The notes: generated from the sequence alone by a model not told the origin. Positions 28,947 through 38,437 are shown, numbered from the stretch's first letter. The stretch: 64,000 nucleotides of DNA from Pedobacter sp. SYSU D00535 (GCF_017355855.1 NZ_JAFEWD010000005.1:247379-311378), one strand, 5' to 3'. Made by a program: numbers and translations.

Positions 28947-29396
28947 ATGGTAAGGATTAAAAGGACAACCGCGAAGAATCGGGATTTTCAGAATTTGATT
29001 ATGGAATTGGATAGTGACCTGCAAAGCAGGTACTCAAGTGAGAACTATCAGTACAACGCCTATACAAATCTCGGAAATCTTCAAACTGTTGTAGTGGCCT
29101 ATATTCAAGATATTGCTGTAGGCTGTGGGTGCTTCAAAGAGCTCGACGTGGATACAGTGGAAATCAAGAGGATGTTCGTGAATCCTTATTTCAGAGGTTT
29201 TGGAGTTGCGTCTTCAGTTATTGAGGAACTATTGGATTGGGCCAAACGTTTGTATTACAAACAGGCAGTTCTGGAAACGGGTATAAAGCAACCGGAGTCG
29301 ATCAAGTTGTACGCCAAGCACGGCTTCACGGTCATTGATAATTTCGGTCCTTACAAAGGAATGGAAGAAAGCGTGTGTATGCGTAGATTTTTATAG
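28947..29396 (+). CDS. GNAT family N-acetyltransferase
   Basis: The 149-aa protein shows the GNAT order: N-terminal strand and helix, central strand VVVAYIQDIAVGCGCFKEL, acetyl-CoA-binding motif A (VEIKRMFVNPYFRGFGVASSVIEELLDWAK, with the R-x-x-G-x-G/A loop RGFGVA) and motif B (GIKQPESIKLYAKHGFTVIDNF). It transfers acetyl from acetyl-CoA to an unknown amine. ATG 28947 is chosen because the ATG ten bases upstream leads to an early stop. A hairpin terminator follows. Confidence 0.88.
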   Translation: MVRIKRTTAKNRDFQNLIMELDSDLQSRYSSENYQYNAYTNLGNLQTVVVAYIQDIAVGCGCFKELDVDTVEIKRMFVNPYFRGFGVASSVIEELLDWAKRLYYKQAVLETGIKQPESIKLYAKHGFTVIDNFGPYKGMEESVCMRRFL

Positions 29397-29411
29397 CAGG
29401 GAAGTGGTAAA

Positions 29412-29447
29412 AAAATAAGTCCTGGCTAAGAACCCGGACTTATTTTC
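29412..29447. terminator. Bidirectional terminator
   Basis: Stem AAAATAAGTCCTGG / CCGGACTTATTTT (one mismatch pair) between the GNAT gene and the small minus-strand gene at 29528, with T runs in both directions. Confidence 0.75.
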
Positions 29448-29527
29448 TTGTTGTTTAACTGAGGGAAAAAAGAACGATTGTGTTATTGTAAGGTCAACGT
29501 TGTAAGGGTTGATTGTTAAGTATATTT

Positions 29528-29689
29528 TTAAGCAACTAGCCAGCCGTCGTTTGAATTCGGTCTGAGCGTTTTTATAATAGAATCTTTAGTCGACTTAAGA
29601 CTTTTCAATTCTTCAGAAAGTATGTTTAGTAATTCCTTGTCAAATCTTTCGCTAAGTTTAATTACAGTTGTTTTGTTCGCTTTTTTCAT
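29528..29689 (-). CDS. Small basic protein, possible ribbon-helix-helix type
   Basis: An ATG at 29689 opens a 53-aa frame too short for routine calling: MKKANKTTVIKLSERFDKEL...KDSIIKTLRPNSNDGWLVA. The beginning (TTVIKLSERFDKELLNIL) has the strand-then-helix pattern of ribbon-helix-helix proteins, but the rest is too short to be sure. It lies between a shared terminator and another small minus-strand gene (29720), so the two may form one unit. Confidence 0.5.
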   Translation of the reverse strand: MKKANKTTVIKLSERFDKELLNILSEELKSLKSTKDSIIKTLRPNSNDGWLVA

Positions 29690-29719
29690 AATATCTTGAG
29701 TTAGGTTGAGTTCTTTAAT

Positions 29720-29917
29720 TTAATCTTCTTTGGTATTCTCCGGATCTTCGCTCAAATTATTTTTTCTTCTTTCAGCTTCCCGCTTCTGACGGATCAACTG
29801 CTCTGCGTCGCGCTCGTCTTCGGCATGTTCCGGATCGGTAGGGTTATCCCAGTCTTTATCTTCCGGGGCTCCATCCTTAAATTCTTTAGGAACTTTTATT
29901 TTGTTAACGACTACCAT
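29720..29917 (-). CDS. Small highly charged hypothetical protein
   Basis: The 65-aa product is very rich in Asp, Glu, Lys and Arg (KEFKDGAPEDKDWDNPTDPEHAEDERDAEQ...) and is probably disordered with a helical C-terminal half. The family is not recognised. It starts 313 bp upstream of parE in the opposite direction. Confidence 0.5.
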   Translation of the reverse strand: MVVVNKIKVPKEFKDGAPEDKDWDNPTDPEHAEDERDAEQLIRQKREAERRKNNLSEDPENTKED

Positions 29918-30230
29918 AATTCGTGAATCTGAAATACTCTACTCCAATTCTGTACCAAATTCTTTCTAAAAGAAGTAGTCGTATCTTAATTTATTGATAA
30001 TTAACAGTGTAGCTAATTCTGTTTAAGGGAATTCTAGGTTCGCTTAAAACACGAGATAGAAAAAAGCAGCTGTACAGCGTCTGCAAGAACAGCCGAAGGG
30101 CCCGATTAGGTGTCTATTTCTCTGTACAAATAGGTTTTCTGAAGAGTCTTTTTTATATTTAAAGTTCAGGAGCCTTTAAAGTCTTATTTTTGTATCGATA
30201 GGATGAGTAAGAGGAAAACAATCAAACAGA
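29918..30230. promoter_or_regulatory. Divergent intergenic region with parE promoter candidate
   Basis: About 310 bp without a gene. On + a TATTTTTG (30185-30192) matches the Bacteroidetes TAnnTTTG box 38 bases before the parE start. A clear TTG at the proper distance was not found, so the call is moderate. Confidence 0.45.
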
Positions 30231-32114
30231 ATGGCAGAAGACATAAATTATAGTGAAGATAGTATACGTTCTCTTGACTGGAAGGAGCATATTCGCTTAC
30301 GTCCGGGTATGTATATCGGGAAGTTGGGAGACGGCTCTGCTTATGACGACGGAATCTATGTATTGCTGAAGGAGATAGTGGACAACTCCATCGACGAGTT
30401 TGTGATGGGGGCAGGAAGGTCGATTGAAATCAGCATCAGCGATCATAAGGTGTCAGTGCGCGATTATGGAAGGGGGATTCCCCTGGGTAAGGTCATCGAC
30501 TGTGTTTCCAAAATAAATACAGGCGGTAAGTACGATTCAAAAGCCTTTCAGAAGTCAGTTGGATTGAACGGGGTCGGTACTAAAGCGGTCAACGCATTAT
30601 CCACCAGTTTCACTGTGCAGTCTTACCGGGACGGCCGTACGAAGATTGCTGAGTTTGCAAAAGGGGAGCTGGTAAGAGACGAGCCGGAAAAAGATACCAC
30701 TCAACGCAATGGTACAGCCATCACCTTTTATCCGGATGACACCATTTTCAGGCATTACCGCTTCATTCCCGAGTTTGTGGAAAACATGATCTGGAACTAT
30801 GTTTTTCTCAACTCGGGCTTAACGATCAGTTTTAACGGACAAAAGTATTTTTCAGAGCGAGGTTTGCATGACCTCCTGGTGAAGAATACCGATGCAGATT
30901 CTATTCGTTATCCAATCATTCACCTGAAAGGTGAAGATATCGAGATCGCGATGACGCACGGACAGCAGTACGGAGAAGAGTACTACTCTTTCGTGAACGG
31001 CCAGCATACCACCCAGGGGGGCACGCACCAGGCTGCTTTCCGCGAGGCTGTCGTAAAAACCATCCGGGAGTTTTATAAAAAAGAGTTCGATGCCTCGGAT
31101 ATCCGCGCATCAATAGTAGCCGCTATTGCGGTAAAAGTTCAGGAGCCGGTTTTTGAATCGCAGACGAAAACAAAGCTGGGATCCCTGAATGTCGGTCCGG
31201 AAGGCCCAACGGTACGTGGATTTGTGAACGACTTTGTGAAAAAATACCTGGACGATTATCTTCACAAAAATCAGCAAACTGCTGACGCCCTGCTCAAGCG
31301 GATCCTCCAGTCGGAACGGGAACGGAAAGATATCGCAGGCATAAAAAAACTGGCGAATGAGCGAGCAAAAAAAGCTTCGCTTCACAACCGGAAGTTACGC
31401 GACTGCAAACTGCATTTTGATGATAATCACGAGCGTAAGCAGGAGACCACACTCTTTATTACCGAGGGGGATTCTGCCAGCGGTTCGATCACCAAATCCA
31501 GGGACGTGATGACTCAGGCAGTTTTTAGTCTCAAAGGAAAACCGCTGAACTGCTTTGGCTTGACCAAAAAGGTGGTTTATGAAAATGAAGAGTTCAATCT
31601 CCTGCAGCATGCCTTGAACATTGAAGATGGATTAGATGGTCTTCGTTATAATAACATCGTTATTGCTACTGATGCGGATGTCGACGGAATGCACATTCGC
31701 TTGTTAATGATGACGTTCTTCTTGCAGTTCTTCCCTGATTTGGTGAAGGCAGGGCACGTTTCTATTCTGCAAACACCCCTGTTCCGCGTTAGAAATAAAA
31801 AAGAAACAATTTATTGCTACAGCGACGAAGAACGGCAGCGGGCCATACGGAAGCTGGGCAATAAACCGGAGATCACGCGCTTTAAAGGGCTCGGGGAAAT
31901 TTCGCCGGATGAGTTTGGTCTCTTTATTGGCAAAGACATCCGCCTGGAACCGGTGATCCTGAAGGATGCAAACATCCACTCGTTGTTGGAGTACTTCATG
32001 GGGAAAAATACGCCGAACCGGCAGCAGCATATTGTCGGGAACCTCCGGGTTGAAAAGGATGATGCGCAGCTTGCTGCGAGTGCCGAAACGATAAAAGAAG
32101 AAGCTGCAGCTTAA
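30231..32114 (+). CDS. parE: DNA topoisomerase IV subunit B
   Basis: The 627-aa GyrB/ParE ATPase subunit supplies ATP hydrolysis for type IIA strand passage and pairs with ParC. The GHKL ATPase has [10 protein letters not shown] (catalytic Glu and Asn), DYGRGIP and [13 protein letters not shown]. The TOPRIM metal motifs are TEGDSASGS and [10 protein letters not shown]. The 627-residue length and lack of the GyrB insertion fit ParE of Bacteroidetes; GyrB is the alternative, but the ParC at 43211 in the same window supports ParE. It is monocistronic, with a strong terminator. Confidence 0.9.
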   Translation: MAEDINYSEDSIRSLDWKEHIRLRPGMYIGKLGDGSAYDDGIYVLLKEIVDNSIDEFVMGAGRSIEISISDHKVSVRDYGRGIPLGKVIDCVSKINTGGKYDSKAFQKSVGLNGVGTKAVNALSTSFTVQSYRDGRTKIAEFAKGELVRDEPEKDTTQRNGTAITFYPDDTIFRHYRFIPEFVENMIWNYVFLNSGLTISFNGQKYFSERGLHDLLVKNTDADSIRYPIIHLKGEDIEIAMTHGQQYGEEYYSFVNGQHTTQGGTHQAAFREAVVKTIREFYKKEFDASDIRASIVAAIAVKVQEPVFESQTKTKLGSLNVGPEGPTVRGFVNDFVKKYLDDYLHKNQQTADALLKRILQSERERKDIAGIKKLANERAKKASLHNRKLRDCKLHFDDNHERKQETTLFITEGDSASGSITKSRDVMTQAVFSLKGKPLNCFGLTKKVVYENEEFNLLQHALNIEDGLDGLRYNNIVIATDADVDGMHIRLLMMTFFLQFFPDLVKAGHVSILQTPLFRVRNKKETIYCYSDEERQRAIRKLGNKPEITRFKGLGEISPDEFGLFIGKDIRLEPVILKDANIHSLLEYFMGKNTPNRQQHIVGNLRVEKDDAQLAASAETIKEEAAA

Positions 32115-32117
32115 GAC

Positions 32118-32152
32118 AAAAAAGAAGAGGCCCGGAGGCCTCTTCTTTTTTT
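32118..32152. terminator. Bidirectional terminator between parE and the lumazine-binding-like gene
   Basis: Stem AAGAAGAGGCC/GGCCTCTTCTT with CGGA loop (32122-32132 and 32137-32147), A-rich on the left and T-rich on the right. Confidence 0.85.
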
Positions 32153-32167
32153 ATATACAGAAACGTG

Positions 32168-32593
32168 TTAAACGAAAGAACTAGATACATTGGTGATTTT
32201 CCAGCCCTTGGTGGTATTGGCCAAGGTGACAATGTTCACTTTAGAAAAAGCTTCGTATTTCATCGTTACTTTAACTACAGCCTGTGTGCCGTTTAGCTCC
32301 ATCACACTGTAGTCAGTCTGGCAATTCTGCTCGAGGTTCTGCGAGCCTTTCATCGAATTAAGCATTTCCGATTTCGAATAATTGATGATGTTCTCTCCGC
32401 GGGTCACAGTAAATTTTACATCATTGTCAAGAACTTCTGATAGCCCTTTTATCTTACCGTGGCTCACAGCGTCAATGTAAGCTTTTACGGCGTAGTCCAT
32501 ACTGAGCTTCTGATTATTGGGCTCGTCGGAAGCAAATACAGAGAAAGAAAGGGCCATTAGTAAGGCTGCTGCGAAAGTTTTTAGAGTTTTCAT
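32168..32593 (-). CDS. Secreted NTF2-like / lumazine-binding-like protein
   Basis: The 141-aa protein has a signal peptide (MKTLKTFAAALLMALSFSVFAS) and a domain of the lumazine-binding-like branch of the NTF2 superfamily: YAVKAYIDAVSHGKIKGLSE helix, KFTVTRGENIINYSKSEML and a C-terminal strand pair (VTMKYEAFSKVNIVTLA). Secreted members are common in Bacteroidetes with unknown ligands. It is convergent with parE. Confidence 0.82.
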   Translation of the reverse strand: MKTLKTFAAALLMALSFSVFASDEPNNQKLSMDYAVKAYIDAVSHGKIKGLSEVLDNDVKFTVTRGENIINYSKSEMLNSMKGSQNLEQNCQTDYSVMELNGTQAVVKVTMKYEAFSKVNIVTLANTTKGWKITNVSSSFV

Positions 32594-33137
32594 ATCTGTT
32601 GTTTTTTTGAGTGCTGGTTTATACCCAATAGACGCCGCAACAGTCCCCGCGTTACGACGAGGATAAAAAAAAATCTCCTTTTAACATATTTTTAACACTT
32701 TGACGTTTTGTAGCGCCGACGTCAAAAATTGGTGCTCTATACAAATGACACCGTCATTCTTTTTCATTTTCTGACCTGCTGGCTTGCAAAATTTTTAAGG
32801 GTTGCTGATCAGGAATGAATAGCAATAAACCCATTGTGTTTTGGTTTAATGCTGTTTAAACACAGAGCCCGAGTATCCCGATCATGTAAAAGCTTGCGTT
32901 CATTTTATCGCCGCAATGCTGCTGCTTTCTTATATCCTTTTGTTTGCGCTGAAGTCATGTTCGAGCAGAATGCTCTTTTACAATATTCTACATGAGGTAG
33001 GAGACATGTTGCTGCTGTTTACAGCCACTTTGTATTACTTAGAAGGTCCAATCTTGTATAAAAAATAAAAAAGTTTTCAGTCTCTAAGGATCGGTTTATA
33101 TTTATAAGTGTAAACTTAACAATTAAACCAATTATAA
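32594..33137. other. Divergent intergenic region with an inverted repeat
   Basis: About 540 bp between divergent genes. An 8-bp perfect inverted repeat TTTGACGT (32699-32706) / ACGTCAAA (32719-32726) lies about 110 bp upstream of the minus-strand gene and could be an operator. A 50-codon hydrophobic frame at 32916-33068 (+) is not called as a gene. Confidence 0.4.
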
Positions 33138-34166
33138 ATGATGGAAACTTTAGGTCTTAACGCTAAACTCGCTTCGCTGATCGTAGGTGCTTCAGTAGCC
33201 CTTTGTTCTTGCTTAAACAGTTGTTCATCCGTAAAAAGTACGAAAGTCATCAGCGGTGTTTCCGTGGAGGATACCTTGACCAGAAATCCGATAATTAAGC
33301 ACAAGTACACAGCCGATCCCGCTGCACTGGTGTATAAGGACAAAGTTTACCTGTACACGGGGCACGATGTTCCTCCTCCTAATCGGCATGGTTATGAAAT
33401 GCACGACTGGTTGGTGTTTTCCTCATCAGATATGGTGAACTGGGAAGAACATCCGGTACCGCTTACCGTTAAAGCGTTCAGTTGGGCGAAGGATGATGCC
33501 TGGGCTTCGCAGGTAATTGAAAAAAATGGCAAGTTCTACTGGTATGTTTCGGTAGAGCACGGTTCCATCAAGGGGAAGGCTATCGGTGTGGCGGTGTCAG
33601 ACAGTCCCCTTGGCCCGTTCAAAGATGCCCGTGGCTCTGCCATTATTACCAACGATATGACTACCGATACCAAAATAAGCTGGGATGATATCGACCCTTC
33701 TGTAATTATTGATGATGATGGACAGGCCTATCTGTTTTGGGGAAATACACAGTGTTATTACGCAAAACTGAAGGATAACATGATAGAGCTTGACAGTCCG
33801 ATTATGAAGGTGCAAGGGCTGCCGAACTTTACCGAAGCTCCCTGGGTACATAAAAGAAATGGCTGGTATTATCTTTCTTACGCCTATAAATTCCCTGAAA
33901 AAATCGCTTACGCGATGAGTCGGAACATCAATGGTCCCTGGACATTTAAAGGCATCATCAATGAAGTTGCCGGGAATTCCAATACCAATCATCAGGCAAT
34001 TATTGATTTCAAGGGCAAGTCCTACTTTATTTACCACAACGGATCGATTCCTACGCAGGGCGGTAGCTACAGAAGGTCAGTTTGCATTGATTATCTGTAT
34101 TACAATAAAGACGGATCTATAAAGAAAGTGATCATGACTACTGAAGGTGTGAAGCCTGCGAAATAG
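33138..34166 (+). CDS. GH43 glycosidase, putative lipoprotein (third copy)
   Basis: The 342-aa protein has an N-terminal hydrophobic segment with several Cys (LCSCLNSCSS) that may act as a lipoprotein signal. The GH43 propeller residues are Asp60 (YTADPAAL), Asp186 (DIDPSV) and Glu233 (FTEAPW). It is the third GH43 of the window but stands alone, 20 kb from the main locus. Arabinofuranosidase or xylosidase activity is plausible; no substrate can be fixed. Start ATG 33138 is followed directly by a second ATG. Confidence 0.9.
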   Translation: MMETLGLNAKLASLIVGASVALCSCLNSCSSVKSTKVISGVSVEDTLTRNPIIKHKYTADPAALVYKDKVYLYTGHDVPPPNRHGYEMHDWLVFSSSDMVNWEEHPVPLTVKAFSWAKDDAWASQVIEKNGKFYWYVSVEHGSIKGKAIGVAVSDSPLGPFKDARGSAIITNDMTTDTKISWDDIDPSVIIDDDGQAYLFWGNTQCYYAKLKDNMIELDSPIMKVQGLPNFTEAPWVHKRNGWYYLSYAYKFPEKIAYAMSRNINGPWTFKGIINEVAGNSNTNHQAIIDFKGKSYFIYHNGSIPTQGGSYRRSVCIDYLYYNKDGSIKKVIMTTEGVKPAK

Positions 34167-34250
34167 CTCAATAGTACGATCTACGAGACCTAGCCAGAAG
34201 CAATAGTCAAAGCGAATGGTCCAATGGCGAAAAGAAGCAGCTATTAGATC

Positions 34251-34285
34251 AAAAAAAATCCCCCCGTTATGAGCGGGGGGATATA
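34251..34285. terminator. Bidirectional terminator
   Basis: TCCCCCC (34259-34265) pairs with GGGGGGA (34275-34281), flanked by eight A on the left and T-containing sequence on the right. It serves the GH43 on + and YkuK-like on -. Confidence 0.75.
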
Positions 34286-34442
34286 GGTTATATTTGGTTA
34301 GTTTGGAGCTTAAATATAGGGATTTATTCCTCACAAATTCCAAATAATTATAAAAAAATAATTATTTCACGTCTTTAAGACAATATAAACAAGTCATTGC
34401 CGTTCCTGCTGATTCCGCACTGCAATCTGCAGCCTTCAGACT

Positions 34443-34916
34443 TTATTGTACAATCTTATTGGCACAGGCCGAGCTCGCGAAGGCTTCTGGTTTGGCCTTG
34501 AATACAAATCCCATGCTAAGGATATACCCCATTGCTTCATGCAAAGCTTGGTTTGATTTAAACATCGGGTTAGTATTGATGTCGGCATGCACTTCCAGAT
34601 CTACCTCGTATAAGTCTAACAAATCACAGAGGCCATAAGCCGTCTCGATAGATCGTTGAACTTCTGCCAACATTCGCTCTTTAATACTCATCTTTTTCGA
34701 GCTTTTATCCTGATGGATAAACATAAAGGCCCCTTTCTTTTCTCTCAGGAATACGATCACAGTCGCAAAGTCGGTGACAGTTCCTTTCACTTGCGAGTCT
34801 GTTCCGATACATACTTTTAGTTTGTTTCCTAACTGATACTCTCTTTCAATTGCCTGCTCTACTTCATCAATAATAGGTTTTTGGATGGTTTCTCCGCTAA
34901 ATTTTTTCCAGGTCAT
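34443..34916 (-). CDS. YkuK-like (DUF458) ribonuclease-H-like protein
   Basis: The 157-aa protein matches the YkuK family, predicted to have an RNase H-like fold. Visible landmarks are CIGTDSQV (an acidic residue after the first strand), FLREKKGAFMFIHQDKSS, DLEVHADINTNPMFKSN and a C-terminal helix with AYGL. Family members are common in Firmicutes and Bacteroidetes, with no proven function. No signal peptide is seen. It is transcribed alone. Confidence 0.82.
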   Translation of the reverse strand: MTWKKFSGETIQKPIIDEVEQAIEREYQLGNKLKVCIGTDSQVKGTVTDFATVIVFLREKKGAFMFIHQDKSSKKMSIKERMLAEVQRSIETAYGLCDLLDLYEVDLEVHADINTNPMFKSNQALHEAMGYILSMGFVFKAKPEAFASSACANKIVQ

Positions 34917-35202
34917 AAGAGTTGTATTTAATGTTCGTACGGACCTTTACGCTGTATCCCAATACAGTTTTCTATGAGGTCTTATAAAGATATAATATAA
35001 GCGGTTAAATAAATATTTGTTTTTTGTTAACATATTAACAGTCAGGGAGTATGGGGCTGAAGAGGGGGATGATCGGAAACTCAATTTAATCCAAAGCAGC
35101 AGCGACGGTTAATTTTGGAAGAGGCGCACTGGGTTGAATGTTTGAATAAGGAAGTTTAGGCAGGGGACTTGGGTTCAGGGCAAAAACAGCGGAAATGCGG
35201 AA
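34917..35202. other. Intergenic, nothing recognised
   Basis: The stretch up to the hairpin at 35203 has no ORF, repeat or promoter that I can support, other than the presumed promoter of the YkuK-like gene close to 34917-35000. Confidence 0.3.
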
Positions 35203-35234
35203 ATAAAAAAAGAGGGTGGCCACCCTCTTTTCTG
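35203..35234 (-). terminator. Terminator of the Gfo/Idh gene
   Basis: A perfect 11-bp palindrome AAAGAGGGTGG/CCACCCTCTTT (35209-35230) lies 20 bp beyond the minus-strand stop codon and is followed on - by a T run. Confidence 0.75.
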
Positions 35235-35249
35235 TTTTAATCATACCTA

Positions 35250-36578
35250 TCAGGCTTTTTTCGCCATCGGCTTTAAGGAGGTAAGTCCTTCAATTTTTAC
35301 TGGTTTTCCAGAATCGATACTCTGCCGCGCAGCAATACCAACCAGGATCGACATGGCTCCATCCCGGGCTCCTGCTGCTTGTTTCCATGGGTCAGATCCC
35401 GGATCAAAAAGTTGCTTCCGTAGACGCACGTCACCACCGCCGTGGCCTTCCTCTGTGTTATCGATGCGGATATATTCTGTTTTTCCGAAATTCTTAGTCA
35501 GCTGAATCTCGTCATATTTCGGCACTTCCCAGGGCTGTCTTTCGTAGATCCAGGCATCCATTTTACCTTCCGTTCCGTTGAAGGAAATCCGGTAACCCTC
35601 GTAGGGTGAATAGGTGGTTAACGAATAACTCACCTGCACGTTATTGGCGTATTTGATTTGCACCGCCATCTTATCAAAGATGTCAATGTCTTCCTTGAAT
35701 ACGCAGCCGTCGCGGAGGTAGCCGTCGTACTTCTCGTTCTCGACATAGAGCTTCATTAGTCGTTCGTTCTTGGTAATGTCCCAATAGTACTTGCATTTGT
35801 CTTTGTGCGGGCATGGGCGGCAGTTGGTATGGCGGAAGGGCCCGTTTTTGCCGTAGTGTTCCAATGAGCCGTAGGCAAATACCTCCGAGGGTTCAGAATC
35901 GAGCCACCAGTTTAGCAAATCGAAGTGGTGCGTGGATTTATGAACCAGTAAGGAGCCCCCGAATTCTCTCTTCCGGTGCCATCTGCGGAAGTAGTCGGCA
36001 CCATGCGATGTGTCCAGGTACCAATGGAAGTCGACCGAAGTTACTTTACCAATGGCGCCGCTATTAATCAGCTCGTACATTTTCTGGCGGTGTGGCGAAT
36101 AGCGGTAGTTGAAGGTAACATGCACTTTCTTTCCCGTCCTCTTTTCCGCGTCCAGGATCAGTTGACACTTATCCTCGTCAGTGGTCATCGGTTTTTCGGT
36201 GATGATGTCCGCTCCGGCTTCCAGCCCCTTTACTATCTGCTCGTGGTGCGTACTATCCATGGTCGTGACGATCAAAATCTCCGGTTTCTGCTCTTTAAGC
36301 ATCTTATCCAGATCAGTGTAAGTGGGACAAGTTACACCCATCATTTTTTTGGCCGTGGCTACTCTGCCCTGATTTTTATCGCATAAGCCGACGAACTCGA
36401 CCATGTGGTTAAATTCCTTGATTACATCAGTTCCCCACATTCCCGTTCCGCGATGACCTGTTCCAACCATCGCAACTCTTTTTTTCTTTAAGCTTAGGGT
36501 AGATGCAAAAAGAGAGTCTGAAAGCAACGCACCGGCCATTACGGTTCCGGTTTGCTGCAAAAATTTTCTGCGGTGCAT
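35250..36578 (-). CDS. Gfo/Idh/MocA family oxidoreductase, Tat-exported
   Basis: ATG at 36578 gives 442 aa with a twin-arginine type N-terminus (MHRRKFLQQTGTVMAGALL); the upstream start adds a poor 15-residue leader. The NAD(P)-binding Rossmann domain begins RVAMVGTGHRG, and TEKPMTT is the family Glu-Lys-Pro motif. The C-terminal alpha/beta domain includes FNYRYSPHR and LLVHKSTHHFDLLNWW. Tat-exported Gfo/Idh proteins in Bacteroidetes act on sugars, and some are GH109-like glycosidases using NAD. The substrate here is unknown. The gene is divergent from the beta-barrel protein gene at 36819. Confidence 0.88.
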   Translation of the reverse strand: MHRRKFLQQTGTVMAGALLSDSLFASTLSLKKKRVAMVGTGHRGTGMWGTDVIKEFNHMVEFVGLCDKNQGRVATAKKMMGVTCPTYTDLDKMLKEQKPEILIVTTMDSTHHEQIVKGLEAGADIITEKPMTTDEDKCQLILDAEKRTGKKVHVTFNYRYSPHRQKMYELINSGAIGKVTSVDFHWYLDTSHGADYFRRWHRKREFGGSLLVHKSTHHFDLLNWWLDSEPSEVFAYGSLEHYGKNGPFRHTNCRPCPHKDKCKYYWDITKNERLMKLYVENEKYDGYLRDGCVFKEDIDIFDKMAVQIKYANNVQVSYSLTTYSPYEGYRISFNGTEGKMDAWIYERQPWEVPKYDEIQLTKNFGKTEYIRIDNTEEGHGGGDVRLRKQLFDPGSDPWKQAAGARDGAMSILVGIAARQSIDSGKPVKIEGLTSLKPMAKKA

Positions 36579-36818
36579 ATAATTGATTATTTGAATCGTT
36601 AAGATAGGCGCTTTTGTTCTCACTGAATAATGTTTCCAAGTATGACCTCGGCCGATATCGTTTGCGTAAACAAAATATTACAAAGTTCCCTTCTTCCTGG
36701 TCTTCATTGTTTTAGTAACTATTTTTAGTTGATCTGTCACAAATCAAAACCAAATAGCGTCTACCCCTCAGCTAGCTTGAAAAATTGAATAAAATTAAAA
36801 CTTATTACAACACAGACA

Positions 36819-37439
36819 ATGAAAAAATTACTAATTGCAGTAGCAGTATTATTCGCATCGAAATCAGGGTTCGCCCAAAACGTAACATTTGGAGTGAAAG
36901 CAGGGCTGAACCTCGCCGACATGCAATTCAAGTCGGAGGGTATGAGCATGAATACAGAGTCATTGGTTAATTTTCAGATCGGCGGTTTTGCTGATATCCC
37001 GGTTAACAATTTTTCAATTCAGCCGGGCCTTATCCTTAACGGAAAAGGTGGAAAGATTGGGTTTGGTGATGTAGAGACTAAAACAAGTCTAATGTACCTG
37101 GAGGTTCCTGTTAACGCCTATTACAATGTACCAGTAAGCTTCGGTAAAATCTTTGTAGGAGCTGGTCCCTACGCTGCTTTGGGTCTTGCCGGTAAGCAGA
37201 AGACTGAGGGCGAAATGTTAGGTGAGGATTTGAGTGGAGAAGAGGATATTAAATTTGGAAGCGGTGAAGATGAGATGAAAGCCCTCGACTTCGGTTTGAA
37301 TTTTGGCGGAGGTGTCAGATTGACTAGTGGGATAAACCTTGGTTTAAACTACGGCCTTGGCTTATCAAATCTTAGCAATGAGGATGAGGGGAAAGTGAAG
37401 AACCGCGTTTGGTCTTTAACGGTTGGATATTCGTTCTAA
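36819..37439 (+). CDS. Outer-membrane beta-barrel protein (porin family)
   Basis: The 206-aa protein has a signal peptide (MKKLLIAVAVLFASKSGFAQ) followed by alternating amphipathic strands starting NVTFGVKAGLNLADMQFKS and ending with an aromatic C-terminus (VWSLTVGYSF), the usual outer-membrane insertion signature. An acidic loop (GEDLSGEEDIKFGSGEDE) is in the middle. It matches the PF13568-type barrels of Bacteroidetes, whose role is unknown. A T-rich terminator follows. Confidence 0.87.
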   Translation: MKKLLIAVAVLFASKSGFAQNVTFGVKAGLNLADMQFKSEGMSMNTESLVNFQIGGFADIPVNNFSIQPGLILNGKGGKIGFGDVETKTSLMYLEVPVNAYYNVPVSFGKIFVGAGPYAALGLAGKQKTEGEMLGEDLSGEEDIKFGSGEDEMKALDFGLNFGGGVRLTSGINLGLNYGLGLSNLSNEDEGKVKNRVWSLTVGYSF

Positions 37440-37457
37440 TTACAGGTTGAATAATTG

Positions 37458-37484
37458 AAGGTCGCCCCTATGGCGGCCTTTTTG
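37458..37484 (+). terminator. Terminator after the beta-barrel gene
   Basis: Stem AAGGTCGCC/GGCGGCCTT (one G-T pair) followed by TTTTTG, 18 bp after the stop codon. Confidence 0.8.
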
Positions 37485-37594
37485 TTTTTCTACCTGGGGT
37501 GTAAACGCATAAGATCGTTGATCCTGAGTCCGGCTCTTTATGCCGGTCATTTTAGCCCAATGAACATTACCTTCACTAAAGTGTTTTAGAGGCA

Positions 37595-38437
37595 ATGTCT
37601 CAGGAAGGCGGTCAAACAGCAAGACTAAGAAGAAAAATTTACATTATTATTTTCCGTTCTGACACCAGGGCAGGAAAGGCCTTTGATATTATTCTTCTCT
37701 GGCTCATTCTATGCAGTATCTTTCTTGTCTTTATAGAAAGCGTCCAAGGTTTCCGGGAGACCTACTATCGGGAAATCCGTTTCGCTGAATGGGTTTTTAC
37801 GGCTGTTTTTACCCTCGAGTACCTGCTTCGGGTTTATAGTGCTAAAAGCAGACGGGCGTACGTTTTTAGCTTTTATGGACTAGTTGATCTGCTGGCCCTT
37901 GTTCCTGGTTATCTAAGTCTTTTCCTTCAGGGTGGGCAGTATTTTGTTGTTTTAAGAGCGGTGCGACTGCTGCGGGTTTTCCGCATATTGAAACTTTCAC
38001 GATACCTGGTGGAAGGACATGTGCTGGTAACGGCCTTGCGAAACAGCGCTTATAAAATAACGGTCTTCCTTTCTGCGGTAATTGCCCTGGTTACTATTGT
38101 CGGAACGATAATGTATGTGGTGGAAGGGGAGAATAGCGGCTTTTCCAGTATCCCTAAAAGTGTTTATTGGGCTATTGTTACTATTACGACTGTGGGATAT
38201 GGCGATATTTCGCCCATAACTCCCCTCGGGCAATTTATTGCCAGTGTATTGATGATCATCGGATATGGGATCATCGCTGTACCTACCGGGATCGTGTCGG
38301 TAGAAATGGCCCGGGCGAGTGCATCCGGCTCCACCTGCCCCAATTGCCAGAAAGCTGTAGACTTAAATACCGCCAACTATTGCAGTAACTGTGGAGCGAA
38401 ACTGAAGGCAGGAGCGAGGGCAGACGAGAAAAAATAA
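37595..38437 (+). CDS. Voltage-gated potassium channel with C-terminal zinc ribbon
   Basis: The 280-aa protein is a six-TM Kv-type channel. S4 is recognisable by regularly spaced arginines (RAVRLLRVFRILKLSRY, about 114-130), and the K+ selectivity filter TVGYGD is at 199-204, followed by S6. Unlike the usual short prokaryotic Kv proteins, it ends with a four-Cys zinc ribbon (CPNCQ...CSNCG, about 248-268) expected in the cytoplasm. The ribbon is a plausible assembly or regulatory module. It is convergent with ettA and shares a hairpin. Confidence 0.88.
   Translation: MSQEGGQTARLRRKIYIIIFRSDTRAGKAFDIILLWLILCSIFLVFIESVQGFRETYYREIRFAEWVFTAVFTLEYLLRVYSAKSRRAYVFSFYGLVDLLALVPGYLSLFLQGGQYFVVLRAVRLLRVFRILKLSRYLVEGHVLVTALRNSAYKITVFLSAVIALVTIVGTIMYVVEGENSGFSSIPKSVYWAIVTITTVGYGDISPITPLGQFIASVLMIIGYGIIAVPTGIVSVEMARASASGSTCPNCQKAVDLNTANYCSNCGAKLKAGARADEKK

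Noticed and set aside
32916..33068. 50-codon hydrophobic ORF on +
   Set aside because: It starts with ATG and has two hydrophobic parts, but composition is that of AT-rich intergenic DNA, there is no promoter or terminator of its own and no recognisable pattern.
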